A DNA stretch of 64,000 nucleotides, from contig OZ245724.1 in assembly GCA_965227035.1 (NCBI GenBank), positions 186,001-250,000 on the forward strand, read 5' to 3'. The position numbers and the translations under genes were made by a program. The stretch is from CBDDFQ01 sp965227035. GTDB taxonomy: Bacteria > Pseudomonadota > Gammaproteobacteria > Burkholderiales > Burkholderiaceae_C. Below are positions 40,501 to 48,957 of this stretch, one piece after another; position 1 is the stretch's first letter, and each line of letters begins with the position of its first letter. A model generated the notes under the pieces. The model did not search any database and was not told the origin of the DNA. It saw nothing but the letters and a program-made list of their open reading frames with translations.

Positions 40501-43500
40501 AATCGACAGTGGTCGATGTTCACGAAGACGAGTCGCGGACACCCGCGTCGGCCGACTCCCCGGTGGAAGCGCCGGTCATCGAATCTACGGTGATCGATGT
40601 GCCTCACTCCATCGAGTCTTCCAACGAGTCTAACAACGAGTCGTCCAGCGACTCGGTCGGTGAAGTCTCCGACGAAACATCCGCGAGCGAAGCGGATGAC
40701 CAGGTCAAGGTGATCGGGACGCTGCGCATCGGCATTCCGCTTTACAACGTGTATTTGAACGAGGCCGACGAATGGTCTCGCACCCTGGTGACCGAGACTG
40801 CGGAGTGGGCGCTGGAGTCGCACCGGCCGCTACCCGATTCGATCATCGCGCTTGCGCATTCGCTGGGCGGCAGTTCTGCCACGGTTGGATTCACCGCGCT
40901 GTCCGACATTGCGCGCATGCTCGAGAAAGCGTTGCTGCATGTGCAGCTTCACGGCCATGGTGCAGTGTGGAATGCGACCGTGTTTGCAGAAGCCGCAGAA
41001 GATATCCGCCGATTGCTGCATCAGTTCGCAGCGGGCTTCCTCAAGGAGCCACCGCAAGCCATCATGCAGGCGCTTCAGCAGGTGCTCGACAGCGAGCCGA
41101 CGCAGGACGCCCCGCCCGAGATCGACTCGTTCGAAGTCGATGTGCATCCGGCCGAAGCGGACCAACCCACGCAGGAATATCAGGCGCCCGCCGAGCCGCG
41201 CGATCTGATTGCGCCAGCCACCTTCGTGCCGCCAGTCGGGCAGAACGAGCCGTCTCACTCGCTGGACGACGAAGACGAATTCAGCGATGTGGTCGATGCG
41301 GTGGACGTCGATCTGTTCCCGATTTTCGAGGAAGAGGCGAGCGAGTTGATGCCTCAACTCGCGGGCACGTTGCGCCAGTGGAGCGCGCGTCCCGAAAACC
41401 TGAGCGCCCGTGGCGAAGTGCTGCGCGTGCTGCACACGCTCAAAGGCAGCGCACGTTTGGCCGGCGCATTGCGTCTTGGCGAAATGTCGCACCGCATGGA
41501 ATCCGAGATCGAAAAACTCGGAAGCGCCGATTTGACTTCCGAACTGGTCGAGCCGCTGATGACTCGCTTCGACACGATGGAAGAATCTTTCGACGAGTTG
41601 AAGCTCGCGGAAGCGCGGCGCTTGTCCGGTGAAGATGGCGCGCCTGCTGCGGCCGCAGTCGAACCGGCCACCGCGCCGACAGTTCCCGCCGATTCCGCCA
41701 CGACAGAAATTACGCCGATCGCTCTCGCGACCCCGACCGAGACCAAGCCGCCGTTCGCACGCAACGCCGTTGCGCTCGCAGCGCCGCTTGCGTTGTCGCC
41801 ACTGCGCGCATCGACCAACCAGGCGGTGCGGGTTCGTTCGCAACTGCTCGATCGGCTAATGAACCAGACCGGTGAAGTGATGATCACGCGTTCGCGCATG
41901 GAGGCCGAGCTCGGCAATCTGCGCGGATCGCTGGGCGATCTGACCGACAACCTGGACAGGTTGCGGCAGCAGTTGCGCGACATCGAGCTGCAGGCGGAAT
42001 CGCAGATGCAATCGCGATTGGCGCAGGCGAAAGACACGCAGCAAGGATTCGATCCGCTCGAATTCGACCGATTCACGCGAGTGCAGGAGCTGACCCGCAT
42101 GATGGCCGAGTCGGTCAACGACGTGGCTACGGTGCAGCGCAATTTGCAGCGCACCGTGCAAGCGACCGAAGACGATCTGAACGCGCAGGCGCGCCAGACT
42201 CGCGAACTGCAGCGCGATCTGCTTCGTACCCGCATGGTGGAGTTCGAAGGTATTTCGGAGCGACTCTATCGAGTGGTGCGCCAGGCCAGCAAAGATACCG
42301 GCAAGCAGGTGAAGCTGGACATCAACGGTGGATCGATCGAAGTGGATCGCGGCGTGCTGGATCGCATGACGCCGGCCTTCGAGCATCTGCTGCGCAACTG
42401 CGTGGCGCACGGCATAGAAGATGCGGCCAAGCGGGTTGCTGCGGGCAAGGATGCCGTGGGTACGATCCAGGTCGAACTCGGGCAGGAAGGCAACGACGTC
42501 TCGGTGAAATTTACCGATGACGGTGCAGGCATCGATACCGCACGGGTTCGCGAGCGTGCAGTCGCCCTGGGCCTGATTTCGCCGGATCACCAGCTGACCG
42601 ATTCGGAAGCGGCAGAACTTATTTTTGCGCCTGGGTTTTCCACGGTGACGCAGATCAGCGAACTCGCCGGACGCGGCATCGGCATGGACGTGGTCCGCTC
42701 GGAGGTGAACGCGCTCGGCGGACGCATCGAGACGACATCGGCATTGGGCAAGGGCGCGAGCTTCAAGCTGGTGCTGCCTTTGACGACCGCCGTGACGCAA
42801 GTCGTGATGATTCGAATCGGCGAGCAGTCGATCGGCGTGCCGGCCAACATGGTCGAGATCGTTCGCCGCTCTCCTGCGAAGGAAGTCCAGCAGGCCTACA
42901 ACTCGGGCATCTACGACTTCGCTGGCGAACAACTGCCGTTCTATTGGGCGGGTGCGTTGCTGCAGTCGTCCACGCGTTCGTTCGAAGATCAGGGCAAATC
43001 GCTCACCGTGATCGTGTTCCGAAGCGCGGCACGGCGAATCGCAGTGCATGTGGACGAAGTGCTGGGCAATCAGGAAGTCGTGGTCAAAAACCTCGGGCCT
43101 CAACTCGCGCGTTTGCCGGGTCTCGCAGGCATGTCGATTCTTGCGTCCGGTGCCGTCGTCCTGATTTACAACCCGGTTGCGCTATCGACCGTGTACGGCG
43201 ATCTTGCGCGCAGCTTCAGCGCGGACAGCGCCCAGCCCGAAGTGCTGGAAGCGGCCGGCAACGGTGCGTCTGCGCCCTCGGCACCTGCTCGCATTCCGCT
43301 GGTGCTGGTGGTGGACGATTCGATCACCGTGCGCCGCGTCACGCAGCGTCTGCTGCAGCGCGAAGGCTACCGGGTCACGCTCGCAGCCGACGGCTTGCAG
43401 GCACTCGAGAAGCTGCAGGACGAGCGTCCCGTGATCGTGCTGTCGGATATCGAAATGCCTCGCATGGATGGCTTCGATCTGGCCCGGAACATTCGCGCCG

Positions 43501-43685
43501 ATGCCAAGCTGAAAGATCTTCCGATCGTGATGATCACGTCGCGCATTGCGAACAAGCATCGCGAGCACGCCGAACAGCTCGGCGTGAATCACTATCTCGG
43601 CAAGCCGTATTCAGAGGAAGAGTTGCTCGCGCTGGTCAGGCGTTACGCGTCCGACTTGTCCAGCGACTTCTTGACCACCGCGTAA
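37566..43685 (+). CDS. pilL: Hybrid CheA-type histidine kinase PilL/ChpA
   Basis: A very large (2039 aa) hybrid kinase. Residues 1 to about 560 are helical, FimL-like. Three phosphotransfer-like sites follow: H783 (AFHTLKGSSRM), H1098 (LAHSLGGSSATVGF) and H1290 (VLHTLKGSARLAGAL). Long acidic linkers separate them. Then come a dimerisation region from about 1420, an ATPase domain with N-box FEHLLRNCVAHGIE (N1611), G1 DDGAGID and G2 GRGIGMDVV, a CheW-like domain (about 1740-1880) and a C-terminal receiver with D1917 and phosphoacceptor D1961 (VLSDIEMP). It phosphorylates PilG and PilH. Its 3' end overlaps the convergent photolyase gene by 43 nt. Confidence 0.95.
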   Translation: MNAPSPVNSDSTASASIDVDVTALDLAPVAWVLEEIRKSMEVTAKAVRRYARDLELLHGSDPQGLDDAALQQARVQVHQAAGALEMVGQQVPARFAVAMDMAVETFILDPRKCTDEAAGRIERASFAIVEYLETLLSGRVAISVGLFPQFRECLEIVGAERVHPADLWERPWSWAQPAKLDAEPLQIVPAVRARMDQAALKLIKSGDVFAALSMAEITAGLAAGATVQKEGAFWTLASAYYECMANGLIPFDVYAKRASSRVLMQFGTIARGDHTLSERLAQDLLFFAAQANTPDTPDTKTPALDAVRRAWDLYSHSNVSYEQPMYGRFDPAMLVQARKRIDTAKETWSSLSGGEMTKLRVVGEQFGMVSESMVKLYPPSAPLGTALSNAVDSVVRNGLAPPPELAMEVATSILYLEAAFEELDVSDTNLEMRTHHLAQRLEHVRGGGQAEPLEAWMEDLYRRVSDRQTMGTVVGELRATLGEVEKSLDTFFRNPQDKKALATVPGALAQMRGVLSVLGLDHATQAVLRMRDTVEEILITELDEERARAAGTFDKLGNNLGALGFLIDMLSYQPALAKKLFTFDAQSGELKPLMGRTQQAVTHGAGRQTDNEIGEIGTGTIVQAVDEELDFPSLSSFGALPSGNMPPPDEDMFDPFSESAATPLQPPVDPLLAEGRRMAESSPPSPEEIADFRDSISISPEMEMQQETQEALAELAEVVSASKATPMEPVPATEPQEFDEDDLTGIFLEEAREVIQSGQEALDGLAVDAGDTAQMTTLRRAFHTLKGSSRMVGLNEFGEAAWSLEQLINTWLADERAASPELISLCSNALQGLTAWVNDIEKITDNEWRATGFRTAADALRLENRLVSFDGSGAATPAEDDVADFAHADFDDMSTDFAPVEIRDIDYGSLKDLAPVAPEEPESMLGLSTDFDVPLEDDEFAVEASPTEEIAELAATFRVNDAGSEEPKIEIEDEAPIIESTVVDVHEDESRTPASADSPVEAPVIESTVIDVPHSIESSNESNNESSSDSVGEVSDETSASEADDQVKVIGTLRIGIPLYNVYLNEADEWSRTLVTETAEWALESHRPLPDSIIALAHSLGGSSATVGFTALSDIARMLEKALLHVQLHGHGAVWNATVFAEAAEDIRRLLHQFAAGFLKEPPQAIMQALQQVLDSEPTQDAPPEIDSFEVDVHPAEADQPTQEYQAPAEPRDLIAPATFVPPVGQNEPSHSLDDEDEFSDVVDAVDVDLFPIFEEEASELMPQLAGTLRQWSARPENLSARGEVLRVLHTLKGSARLAGALRLGEMSHRMESEIEKLGSADLTSELVEPLMTRFDTMEESFDELKLAEARRLSGEDGAPAAAAVEPATAPTVPADSATTEITPIALATPTETKPPFARNAVALAAPLALSPLRASTNQAVRVRSQLLDRLMNQTGEVMITRSRMEAELGNLRGSLGDLTDNLDRLRQQLRDIELQAESQMQSRLAQAKDTQQGFDPLEFDRFTRVQELTRMMAESVNDVATVQRNLQRTVQATEDDLNAQARQTRELQRDLLRTRMVEFEGISERLYRVVRQASKDTGKQVKLDINGGSIEVDRGVLDRMTPAFEHLLRNCVAHGIEDAAKRVAAGKDAVGTIQVELGQEGNDVSVKFTDDGAGIDTARVRERAVALGLISPDHQLTDSEAAELIFAPGFSTVTQISELAGRGIGMDVVRSEVNALGGRIETTSALGKGASFKLVLPLTTAVTQVVMIRIGEQSIGVPANMVEIVRRSPAKEVQQAYNSGIYDFAGEQLPFYWAGALLQSSTRSFEDQGKSLTVIVFRSAARRIAVHVDEVLGNQEVVVKNLGPQLARLPGLAGMSILASGAVVLIYNPVALSTVYGDLARSFSADSAQPEVLEAAGNGASAPSAPARIPLVLVVDDSITVRRVTQRLLQREGYRVTLAADGLQALEKLQDERPVIVLSDIEMPRMDGFDLARNIRADAKLKDLPIVMITSRIANKHREHAEQLGVNHYLGKPYSEEELLALVRRYASDLSSDFLTTA

Positions 43686-45124
43686 CGCAGCATCGTGTCC
43701 TTGCGCGCAACGTCGTGATCGACGATGCGCTCCGGATACTGTTTGCCCAACTCCAGCCCGGCCGCGACGAGTTCGACCGGCGATGCGGTCCACGGCTCAT
43801 GAATCGCGTCGTCGGACAATCCAGCCAGCGCGGGAATGTACTTGCGAATGAACTTGCCTTCCGCATCGAACTTCTTGCTCTGGCTCACCGGGTTGAAGAT
43901 CCGGAAGTAAGGCTGCGCATCGCATCCGCTGGAACTCGCCCATTGCCAGCCGCCGTTGTTGGCGGACAGGTCGAAGTCGTTGAGTTTTTCTGCGAAATAT
44001 TTCTCGCCCCAGCGCCAGTCGATGCCCAGGTCTTTCGTGAGAAAACTGGCCACCACCATTCGCAGGCGGTTGTGCATGTAGCCGGTCTGATTGATCTGCG
44101 CCATGGCTGCATCGACCAATGGGTATCCGGTTTCGCCATCGCACCAGGCTTTGAACAGGGCGTTGCCACGCTTGCCGTGCTCCCATTTGATCGCGTCGTA
44201 CTCGGGCTTGAACGCGTGACCGACCACTCGTGGATTGTTCGCGAGCACCTGAAAATAAAAGTCCCGCCAGATCAGCTCCGACAACCATGTCTGCGCTCCG
44301 CGACTGCCTTGAATCGAGAGTTGTTGTGCGGTGCCCGCCAAGCGCCGAATCGATACGGTGCCGAATCGGAGGTGGACGCCCATGTAGCTCGGACCTTTGA
44401 CGGCGGGAAAGTTTCGCGCTTCGTCGTATTGGTCGATGCGCTCGAAGAAATCTTCGAATAGTTCGAGCGCGCCTTTAGCGCCGGGTGGAATCTTCAGGTC
44501 ATGAAGATTGGTCGATTCGAAATCGAGATCCGAGAGCGACGGGATATGCGACATCGCCTCCGGGCGATTGGCGATGGCTTTGGCGTACTTCTCTACCGGA
44601 TAAGGCTGCAGAAAAAAGCTGTCGACCTTTTTGAGCCAGGCGTTTTTGTACGGCGTGAACACCGCGTAAGGCTTGCCGCCCTGCGTCAACAATTCTTCTT
44701 TCTCGAAGATCACCTGATCTTTGTAGGTATGAAACGCCACGCCCGCGTTGGCCAGCACGCCGCGCACCTTGGCATCGCGCTCGATGGCCGATGGCTCGTA
44801 ATCGTGATTCGCAAAAACCGCTTGCGCGTGAAGCTCGTGCGCGAGCTTGGGAATCTCGTCGGCCGACGCCGCATGTCGAACGATCAATCCGGATTTTCTG
44901 TTGCCGGAAACTTTGCGGATGTTCTCGTCGAGTTCCTTGACGGTGTCGACCAGAAACTCGACCCGACGGTCGGCGCGAGGCAGCGGATCCAGTATGTCGG
45001 TGTCGAAAATGAAGACGCAGTGCACCTGCTCGCAGGCCTTGAGCGCCCGGTAGAGGGCCGCGTTGTCATCGACCCGAAGATCGCGGCGAAACCAGATTAA
45101 CCCCGTGCTGAATTGTGTATCCAT
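43643..45124 (-). CDS. phrB: Deoxyribodipyrimidine photolyase (CPD class I)
   Basis: A 493-aa flavoenzyme that repairs UV cyclobutane dimers with light. The N-terminal photolyase domain starts GLIWFRRDLRVDDN; the FAD-binding domain has LIWRDFYFQVL, the electron-transfer and DNA region MHNRLRMVVASFLTKDLGIDWRWGE (in parts) and WASSSGCDAQPYFRIFNP. ATG 45124 is preferred over GTG 45130. It faces pilL (3' ends overlap) and is divergent from yqgE with only 22 nt between the starts. Confidence 0.95.
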   Translation of the reverse strand: MDTQFSTGLIWFRRDLRVDDNAALYRALKACEQVHCVFIFDTDILDPLPRADRRVEFLVDTVKELDENIRKVSGNRKSGLIVRHAASADEIPKLAHELHAQAVFANHDYEPSAIERDAKVRGVLANAGVAFHTYKDQVIFEKEELLTQGGKPYAVFTPYKNAWLKKVDSFFLQPYPVEKYAKAIANRPEAMSHIPSLSDLDFESTNLHDLKIPPGAKGALELFEDFFERIDQYDEARNFPAVKGPSYMGVHLRFGTVSIRRLAGTAQQLSIQGSRGAQTWLSELIWRDFYFQVLANNPRVVGHAFKPEYDAIKWEHGKRGNALFKAWCDGETGYPLVDAAMAQINQTGYMHNRLRMVVASFLTKDLGIDWRWGEKYFAEKLNDFDLSANNGGWQWASSSGCDAQPYFRIFNPVSQSKKFDAEGKFIRKYIPALAGLSDDAIHEPWTASPVELVAAGLELGKQYPERIVDHDVARKDTMLRYAVVKKSLDKSDA

Positions 45125-45146
45125 GATCACCGCTTAAAATTGCGAC

Positions 45147-45746
45147 ATGCCTGCCGATTCTGCCTCCATGAACCTCACGAATCACTTCCTGATTGCCATG
45201 CCTGGCCTGGAAGATGAGGCATTCGCCAAAAGCGTCATCTACCTCTGTGAGCATAGCGAACGCGGTGCTCTGGGGCTGGTGATCAACAAACCCAGCGATT
45301 TGAGCCTTTCCAGCCTGTTCGACAAGGTCGAACTGCGCCTCGGACGCAACGATCTGACCGAAACACCGGTTTTTCATGGCGGCCCGGTCCAGACCGAACG
45401 CGGATTCGTGCTCCACGACGCGGTTCGCGCCGAAGGATCGGATTCCGACGAATCGATCTACGCCTCCACCATGACAATTCCCGGCGGTCTGGAAATGACC
45501 ACTTCCAAGGACGTTCTGGAAGCGCTCTCCACCGGCGCCGGCCCGAAGCGAATTCTCGTGTCTCTGGGCTATTCGGCCTGGGGAGAAGGGCAGCTCGAAT
45601 CGGAAATCTCCGAAAACAGCTGGCTGACAGTAGGCGCCGATACCTCGGTCATCTTCGACACCCCTGTCGAAGAGCGCTACGCCCGGGCCCTGAAGCTCCT
45701 CGGCCTAGAGGCCTGGATGCTGTCTCCCGACGCGGGGCACGCATGA
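45147..45746 (+). CDS. yqgE: YqgE/AlgH family protein (UPF0301)
   Basis: A 199-aa member of the AlgH family: NLTNHFLIAMPGLED, EHSERGALGLVINKP, VFHGGPVQTERGFVLH and GYSAWGEGQLESEI are all conserved. The biochemical role is unknown; it is almost always next to ruvX. The start may be ATG 45147 or ATG 45168. A possible promoter TTGTGT (45113-45118), 16-nt spacer, TAAAAT (45135-45140) lies inside the divergent phrB start and would make the message nearly leaderless. It heads the pyrimidine operon. Confidence 0.9.
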   Translation: MPADSASMNLTNHFLIAMPGLEDEAFAKSVIYLCEHSERGALGLVINKPSDLSLSSLFDKVELRLGRNDLTETPVFHGGPVQTERGFVLHDAVRAEGSDSDESIYASTMTIPGGLEMTTSKDVLEALSTGAGPKRILVSLGYSAWGEGQLESEISENSWLTVGADTSVIFDTPVEERYARALKLLGLEAWMLSPDAGHA

Positions 45747-46159
45747 GCTCGCCGCTTGTGCCCGACGTTCCTTCTTCCCTGCAAACTTTTCTGGCTTTCG
45801 ATTTCGGCGCAAAACGCACCGGCGTTGCCGTGGGCAACCGGATCATGCGAACTGCCCAGCCGCAAGGCACGATCAAGGCCGAAGGCGATGCGCGCTTCAC
45901 GTTGATAGAGGCGAAGCTCAAGGAATGGCAGCCCGACGCGATCGTTGTGGGCGTGCCGTATCACCCCGACGGCGCCAGCCACGAAAATACCTTGCGCGCG
46001 CAAAAGTTCGCGCGCCAGCTCAAAGGCCGATTCCGATTGCCGGTGTTCGAAGTGGACGAGCGTTACAGCACCACCGAAGCCAAGTCGTCCGGCGCGAGCG
46101 ATCTCGATGCGGCATCGGCCTGCATCATTCTTGAACAGTTTTTCAGGAGCATTCCATGA
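45743..46159 (+). CDS. ruvX: Putative Holliday junction resolvase/pre-16S rRNA nuclease YqgF
   Basis: A 138-aa RNase H-fold protein. LAFDFGAKRTGVAVGN holds the first catalytic Asp, VVGVPYHPDG the second motif and DERYSTTEA the third. In E. coli it is required for 16S rRNA 5' maturation. The start overlaps the yqgE stop by 4 nt. Confidence 0.93.
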   Translation: MSSPLVPDVPSSLQTFLAFDFGAKRTGVAVGNRIMRTAQPQGTIKAEGDARFTLIEAKLKEWQPDAIVVGVPYHPDGASHENTLRAQKFARQLKGRFRLPVFEVDERYSTTEAKSSGASDLDAASACIILEQFFRSIP

Positions 46160-46181
46160 CGCCAATTTCAAGGAGTCGTTC

Positions 46182-46691
46182 ATGAGCCAGCCCGGGAGCT
46201 TGATGCTCGATGCCGAAGCGCTTTATTCGGAGCTGGTGCGGGGCATTCGTTCGATGCTCGGCCCGCAGACGCGACTGGCCGGCATTCCATCCGGCGGAGC
46301 ATGGCTCGCAGAACGCCTGCACGCCGACTTGCAACTTCCCGACGCACCAGGCGTGATTTCATCGGTCATGCATCGCGACGATTTCGCGCAGCGTGGCCTG
46401 GCGTCGGGCGCCCAGACCTCGATTCCGTTCGACGTGAATGGTGCCGACATCATCCTGCTGGACGACGTGCTGTTCACCGGCCGCACGATTCGCGCGGTGC
46501 TCAACGAGCTGTTCGATTACGGACGTCCTGCATCGGTCAGGCTCGCAGTGTTGGTCGACCGCGGTGGACGCGAGCTTCCGGTGCAAGCCGATTTTGCGGC
46601 GGCTCGCGTGGCGCTGGCGGCCGATCAAACGCTTGCCTTGGCCCGAGACGATTCCGGCAAATTCAGTTTTCATGTGGAGGGCCGTTCCTAG
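46182..46691 (+). CDS. pyrR: PyrR: pyrimidine regulator/uracil phosphoribosyltransferase
   Basis: A 169-aa type I phosphoribosyltransferase. The PRPP-binding signature is IILLDDVLFTGRTIRA, with AGIPSGGAWLAERL upstream. In Gram-positives PyrR binds pyr mRNA; in proteobacteria the regulatory role is unclear. ATG 46182 has a good ribosome binding site (AAGGAG near 46170). It is cotranscribed with pyrB, whose GTG start shares one base with its stop. Confidence 0.92.
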   Translation: MSQPGSLMLDAEALYSELVRGIRSMLGPQTRLAGIPSGGAWLAERLHADLQLPDAPGVISSVMHRDDFAQRGLASGAQTSIPFDVNGADIILLDDVLFTGRTIRAVLNELFDYGRPASVRLAVLVDRGGRELPVQADFAAARVALAADQTLALARDDSGKFSFHVEGRS

Positions 46692-47665
46692 TGCTCTACA
46701 AACGCAATCCCCAGCTCAACAGCAACGGCGAGTTGATTCACCTGCTGTCCATCGAAGGACTCCCGCGCGACATCGTCACGCACATCCTCGACACCGCCGC
46801 CAACTTCGCAAGCGTGAACGATCGCGAAGTGAAGAAGGTTCCGCTGCTTCGCGGCAAGAGCGTCTTCAACCTGTTTTTCGAGAACTCGACCCGCACACGC
46901 ACGACCTTCGAGATCGCGGCCAAGCGCCTGTCCGCAGACGTGCTGAACCTCGACATTGCGCGCTCGTCCGCATCCAAAGGCGAATCGCTGCTCGACACGA
47001 TTTCGAACCTGAGCGCAATGGCTGCCGATCTGTTCGTGGTGCGTCACAGCGAATCGGGCGCGCCGTATCTGATCGCGCAACATGTGGCGCCTCACGTGCA
47101 TGTGATCAACGCCGGCGACGGGCGCCATGCGCATCCGACGCAGGGTCTGCTCGACATGTTCACGATCCGTCACTACAAAAAAGATTTCTCGAATCTCACG
47201 GTCGCCATCGTCGGCGACGTGGTGCATTCGCGGGTCGCGCGATCGGACATCCATGCGCTCACCACTTTGGGCTGCGCCGAGATTCGCGTGGTCGGCCCCA
47301 AGACGCTGGTGCCCAGCGACATGTCGCAAATGGGCGTGCGGGTGTGCCATACGCTGGAAGAGGGCATCAAGGGTTGCGACGTGGTGATCATGTTGCGGCT
47401 GCAGAACGAACGCATGACCGGCGCGATGCTGCCGTCGAGCCAGGAGTTCTTCAAGAGCTTCGGCCTTACTGAAGAAAAGCTCACGCTCGCCAAGCCCGAT
47501 GCCATCGTGATGCACCCGGGTCCTATCAATCGCGGCGTGGAGATCGACTCGGCGGTAGTCGACGGCAAGCAAAGCGTGATTCTTCCGCAGGTGACTTTCG
47601 GCATCGCGGTGCGCATGGCGGTGATGAGCATCGTCGCAGGCAATGAAGCGGACACGAAATCATGA
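46691..47665 (+). CDS. pyrB: Aspartate carbamoyltransferase, catalytic chain
   Basis: A 324-aa enzyme for the first committed pyrimidine step. Carbamoyl-phosphate site FFENSTRTRTTFE, then DGRHAHPTQGLLDM and MHPGPINRGVEI. The start is GTG 46691, following the pyrR stop directly. As in Pseudomonas-type ATCase, the partner is the pyrC' product just downstream rather than PyrI. Confidence 0.95.
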   Translation: MLYKRNPQLNSNGELIHLLSIEGLPRDIVTHILDTAANFASVNDREVKKVPLLRGKSVFNLFFENSTRTRTTFEIAAKRLSADVLNLDIARSSASKGESLLDTISNLSAMAADLFVVRHSESGAPYLIAQHVAPHVHVINAGDGRHAHPTQGLLDMFTIRHYKKDFSNLTVAIVGDVVHSRVARSDIHALTTLGCAEIRVVGPKTLVPSDMSQMGVRVCHTLEEGIKGCDVVIMLRLQNERMTGAMLPSSQEFFKSFGLTEEKLTLAKPDAIVMHPGPINRGVEIDSAVVDGKQSVILPQVTFGIAVRMAVMSIVAGNEADTKS

Positions 47666-48957
47666 AGATCCTCATCAAGAACGGACGCGTGATCGACCCG
47701 GCATCGGGGCTGGATCAGGTTGGCGATGTCGCGATCGCAGCAGGACGCATCACCGGCATCGGACGAGTTGCAGACAACTTCGCACCGAGTCGTACCATCG
47801 ATGCAAGCGGTTTGATCGTCATGCCGGGCATGGTCGATCTGGCTGCGCGTCTGCGCGAGCCGGGACATGAGCATGAAGGCATGCTCGAATCCGAAATGGA
47901 AGCGGCGGTTGCCGGTGGTGTCACCAGCATCGTGTGCCTGCCCGACACCGAGCCTGTACTCGACGAGCCGGGATTGGTCGAGATGCTGAAATTTCGCGCA
48001 GAGAAGCTGCATAAGTCGCGGCTGTTTCCGATGGGCGCGCTGACCCGAAATCTCGCCGGCGAAGTGCTCACCGAAATGGTGGAGCTGACCGAGGCGGGTT
48101 GCATCGGATTCGGCCAGGCGGAAGTGCCTCTCGCTAGCACCCAGGTGCTGCAACGCGCGCTGCTTTACGCGAGCACTTTCAATTACACCGTGTGGTTGCG
48201 CCCGCAGGAAATTCATCTTGGCAAAGGCGTTGCCGCCAGCGGCCCGATCGCAACCCGTCTGGGGCTGGCCGGTGTGCCGGTCGCGGCCGAAACCATTGCG
48301 CTGCATACGATTTTCGAATTGCTGCGATCGACCAACGCGCGGGTCCATCTGTGCCGCCTGAGCAGCGCTGCGGGGGTCGAGCTGGTGCGTCAGGCCAAAG
48401 CGCAGGGACTCAAAGTCACTTGCGATGTGAGCGTGAATTCGCTTCACCTGACCGACGCCGACATCGGTTATTTCGACAGCCGCGCGCGGCTCACGCCGGT
48501 GCTGCGCCAGCAACGCGATCGCGATGCGATTCAGGCGGGACTGGCCGATGGAACCATCGATGCGCTGGTGTCCGACCACACGCCGGTAGATGAAGACGCC
48601 AAGACACTGCCGTTCGCCGAGAGCGAGCCGGGTGCCACCGGATTCGAATTGCTGCTCAGCCTCGCAATCAAGTGGGGCGAGGAGAGCGGCGTCGGATTGA
48701 AGCGTGCGCTGTCGGTCATCACGAATGCGCCGGCTGCCGTGCTGGGCGATTCCCTCGGCACCATGCGAGCGAGCGTCGGTCAGATCGTCGATGGGGGTGT
48801 GGCCGATATCTGCATTTTCGATCCGAAGGCGATGTGGCAGCCGACTGCGCATGAGCTCAGGAGCCAGGGCAAACACACGCCTTTCTCGAATTACGAGTTA
48901 CCCGGACGCACGCAATTCACGATCGTCGGCGGGCAAGTGGCTTTCGAGAGGAAATGA
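47662..48957 (+). CDS. pyrX: Dihydroorotase-like subunit of ATCase, catalytically inactive type
   Basis: A 431-aa amidohydrolase-fold protein of the dihydroorotase family. The zinc HxH that should precede LREPG is replaced: the sequence reads PGMVDLAARLREPG. A normal enzyme would have H-x-H at the AAR position. Other motifs (SDHTPVDEDAK) remain. This matches the non-catalytic pyrC'/pyrX partner that assembles with PyrB in Pseudomonas. A genuine PyrC should therefore exist elsewhere. The start overlaps pyrB by 4 nt. Confidence 0.9.
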   Translation: MKILIKNGRVIDPASGLDQVGDVAIAAGRITGIGRVADNFAPSRTIDASGLIVMPGMVDLAARLREPGHEHEGMLESEMEAAVAGGVTSIVCLPDTEPVLDEPGLVEMLKFRAEKLHKSRLFPMGALTRNLAGEVLTEMVELTEAGCIGFGQAEVPLASTQVLQRALLYASTFNYTVWLRPQEIHLGKGVAASGPIATRLGLAGVPVAAETIALHTIFELLRSTNARVHLCRLSSAAGVELVRQAKAQGLKVTCDVSVNSLHLTDADIGYFDSRARLTPVLRQQRDRDAIQAGLADGTIDALVSDHTPVDEDAKTLPFAESEPGATGFELLLSLAIKWGEESGVGLKRALSVITNAPAAVLGDSLGTMRASVGQIVDGGVADICIFDPKAMWQPTAHELRSQGKHTPFSNYELPGRTQFTIVGGQVAFERK

